Positions 38,158 to 39,429 of a DNA stretch of 39,429 nt are shown here, piece after piece; the first letter of the stretch is position 1; each line of letters opens with the position of its first letter. The position numbers and the translations under genes were made by a program. The DNA comes from Candidatus Dormiibacterota bacterium. GTDB lineage: Bacteria > Chloroflexota > Dormibacteria > Aeolococcales > Aeolococcaceae. The notes under the pieces are model-generated. The model saw only the letters and a program-made list of their open reading frames with translations. It ran no database searches and was not told where the DNA came from. Location: the NCBI GenBank assembly GCA_003153125.1, contig PLWW01000067.1, positions 5,479-44,907 on the forward strand, written 5' to 3'.

Positions 38158-39429
38158 TCATCCGAGGCGGGAGCCTTGCGTGCTCGATGCTCCGCGAACG
38201 AGTCGCCCCCGGAGCGCGAGGGCGATCAGAGTCGGTAGGGCGAGCGCGCCGATCAGGCTCAGCACGGCACCGACTCGCGCGAGGCCCGGGGACCGCGCGA
38301 GGATCCCGCTCTCAAGGAGCAGCCAACCTGCGCCGAGGAGCGCCAGCTGCGCCACGCCGGCTGGGAGCGGGATCCGGTCAGCGGCGAGGGGCGCGGCACC
38401 GGGGACACCACCGCGGGTCCAGGCGAGGAAGGGGATGATGCGCGCGCCGTTGGCGGAGATGGCCAGGGGGGCCCAGCCGAGGAGTGCGCTGCTCACCGCG
38501 ACCTGCGGCCATGGCAGCACGCCCGCGATGGCCGGCAGTGCAGCCAGCGCGGCGATAACGAACACAGCGGCGGCTGCCACCTGACCGATCGGCGTGATTC
38601 CCGAGCTGGCGGGACCGCCGCGGGCGCTCGTCAGCCGGATGACGTCGTGGAGGTAGAGCGCGGCACCGGCCACGTAGGGGAGGAGGGCTGCGACGCGCAG
38701 CGGTGCCGGGAGATGCACCGACACAGCGACGACGCCGAGGATCAGTCCGCCGGCGAGCAGGCCGAGCACCGGTCGCGCCCATCGGGCGCGGACGCTGGAC
38801 ACGTTGAATCGCGGCACCAGCTGGTACGAGATGCCGACCAGAACCAGGCCCAGCCAGCCGCCGACGGCGAGGAGGATCTTGGGTGCGAGAAGGGCCAGGG
38901 GGTCCTCGAGCATTCCGGTGCGAAGCGACACCGCGAGGATGGCGCCCATCACGGCGATCGCATCGAGGCAGCCGAGGGCCATGACGAGGTACAGAGCGAC
39001 CACGTTCCACCGTGTCGCCCGCCGCATGACCGAGCCGGCATGGACGGTGATCCCGAGGATCGCCACGGTGAGGGCGACGCCACCGATCGGCGCAAGATCG
39101 TCGCGACCGCTGGCCAACGTTGTGGTGAAGATTGCAGTGGAGACGACGAAGCACCACCACACCAGACGGGCGCCTCGCGCAGGCGCTGGGCGAGCCCCGA
39201 GCACGACCGGGAGCATCTGGTAGAGCACCCCGGACATCACCGCGGTGACGAAGCCGAGGGCAAGGACATGGGTGACCGCGAGCGCCTGCGGGGTGGCCCA
39301 GCCGCCGGGCGCCACGACCTGGTCGGCCCAGAGAGCGATGAGGACGCACCCGGCGACCATCGACACGCCGCCCAAGGCGATGAAGCGCGCCGGGACATCG
39401 AACGGTGGCGCGTTGCCGAGGCTGAGCCG
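38158..39429 (-). CDS. Multi-spanning membrane protein, NnrS/CcoN-like, 5' end outside the window
   Basis: The reading frame runs off the right edge. At least 423 residues are present, almost entirely hydrophobic, with about twelve predicted helices. The block ALAVTHVLALGFVTAVMSGV followed by LYQMLPVVLG, and later KILLAVGGWLGLVLVGISYQ, resemble NnrS and heme-copper-oxidase-subunit-I-like proteins that often accompany denitrification or respiratory gene sets. Too few paired histidines are visible to claim a heme-copper site. The first 18 codons (including LGNAPPFDVPARF) look like a true cytoplasmic N-terminus, so little is missing. It precedes narG on the same strand by 125 bp and may be cotranscribed. 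Confidence 0.65.
   Translation of the reverse strand, partial: RLSLGNAPPFDVPARFIALGGVSMVAGCVLIALWADQVVAPGGWATPQALAVTHVLALGFVTAVMSGVLYQMLPVVLGARPAPARGARLVWWCFVVSTAIFTTTLASGRDDLAPIGGVALTVAILGITVHAGSVMRRATRWNVVALYLVMALGCLDAIAVMGAILAVSLRTGMLEDPLALLAPKILLAVGGWLGLVLVGISYQLVPRFNVSSVRARWARPVLGLLAGGLILGVVAVSVHLPAPLRVAALLPYVAGAALYLHDVIRLTSARGGPASSGITPIGQVAAAAVFVIAALAALPAIAGVLPWPQVAVSSALLGWAPLAISANGARIIPFLAWTRGGVPGAAPLAADRIPLPAGVAQLALLGAGWLLLESGILARSPGLARVGAVLSLIGALALPTLIALALRGRLVRGASSTQGSRLG

Overview
The window is a piece of a high-GC bacterial chromosome. Gene content and order (uvrC-rapZ-whiA-gap-pgk-tpiA-secG, WhiA, OmpR-type two-component genes, leaderless-looking promoters, GTG starts) point to Actinobacteria or a nearby high-GC terrabacterial lineage such as Dormibacterota/Chloroflexota. 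The sequence alone does not settle the phylum.

Layout. 1-47 is the very 3' end of groEL. 106-4709 is a tight plus-strand run: asparagine synthetase (asnB), a CofE-like F420-0 gamma-glutamyl ligase family protein, alanine racemase and a nitrilase-superfamily amidohydrolase. 4706-11032 holds DNA repair genes: a UvrD/PcrA helicase, LigA and UvrC. A two-component pair (11042-13173, minus) is inserted before rapZ-whiA (13389-15085), and the yvcK gene usually found between those two is absent. 15173-19674 is a glycolytic operon (gap, pgk, tpiA, gpmI) with stop-start overlaps. A phospholipase-D-family lipoprotein (minus), secG and an orphan family-5 solute-binding protein follow, then tRNA-Leu(CAG) at 22705-22788.

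22.8-28.0 kb looks like a decayed mobile or genomic island. It starts just after tRNA-Leu and ends in a 3' fragment of tRNA-Pro(GGG). It holds a possible remnant of a conjugative coupling protein, a bifunctional inositol-phosphate cytidylyltransferase/CDP-alcohol phosphotransferase, a 37-codon scrap of an RHS/YD-repeat protein, and a three-gene minus-strand cluster of unknown function: a small membrane protein, a Cys-rich protein, and an 11-residue-repeat pentapeptide-like protein with C-terminal membrane helices. No integrase was seen.

28.0-39.4 kb is a nitrate-respiration region. narGHJI (38032-31430, minus) are intact and translationally coupled. A multi-span NnrS/CcoN-like membrane protein lies upstream, and a SLAC1/TehA-type anion channel and a DUF6457-like protein lie downstream. 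The molybdenum-cofactor genes beside them are damaged as read: moaA is a roughly 30-codon remnant next to the tRNA-Pro scar, moeA has a frameshift with a small deletion, and mobA has a frameshift. A perfect 23-bp inverted repeat lies inside the 5' part of moeA. Either the local cofactor genes are decaying while the enzyme they serve is kept, or this 2-kb stretch contains sequence errors.

Two genes, pcrA and the solute-binding protein, have no ATG/GTG/TTG at the position where the protein should begin. Several genes (asnB, uvrC, rapZ, the inositol-phosphate enzyme) begin 4-10 nt after a good -10 hexamer, as expected for leaderless mRNAs.
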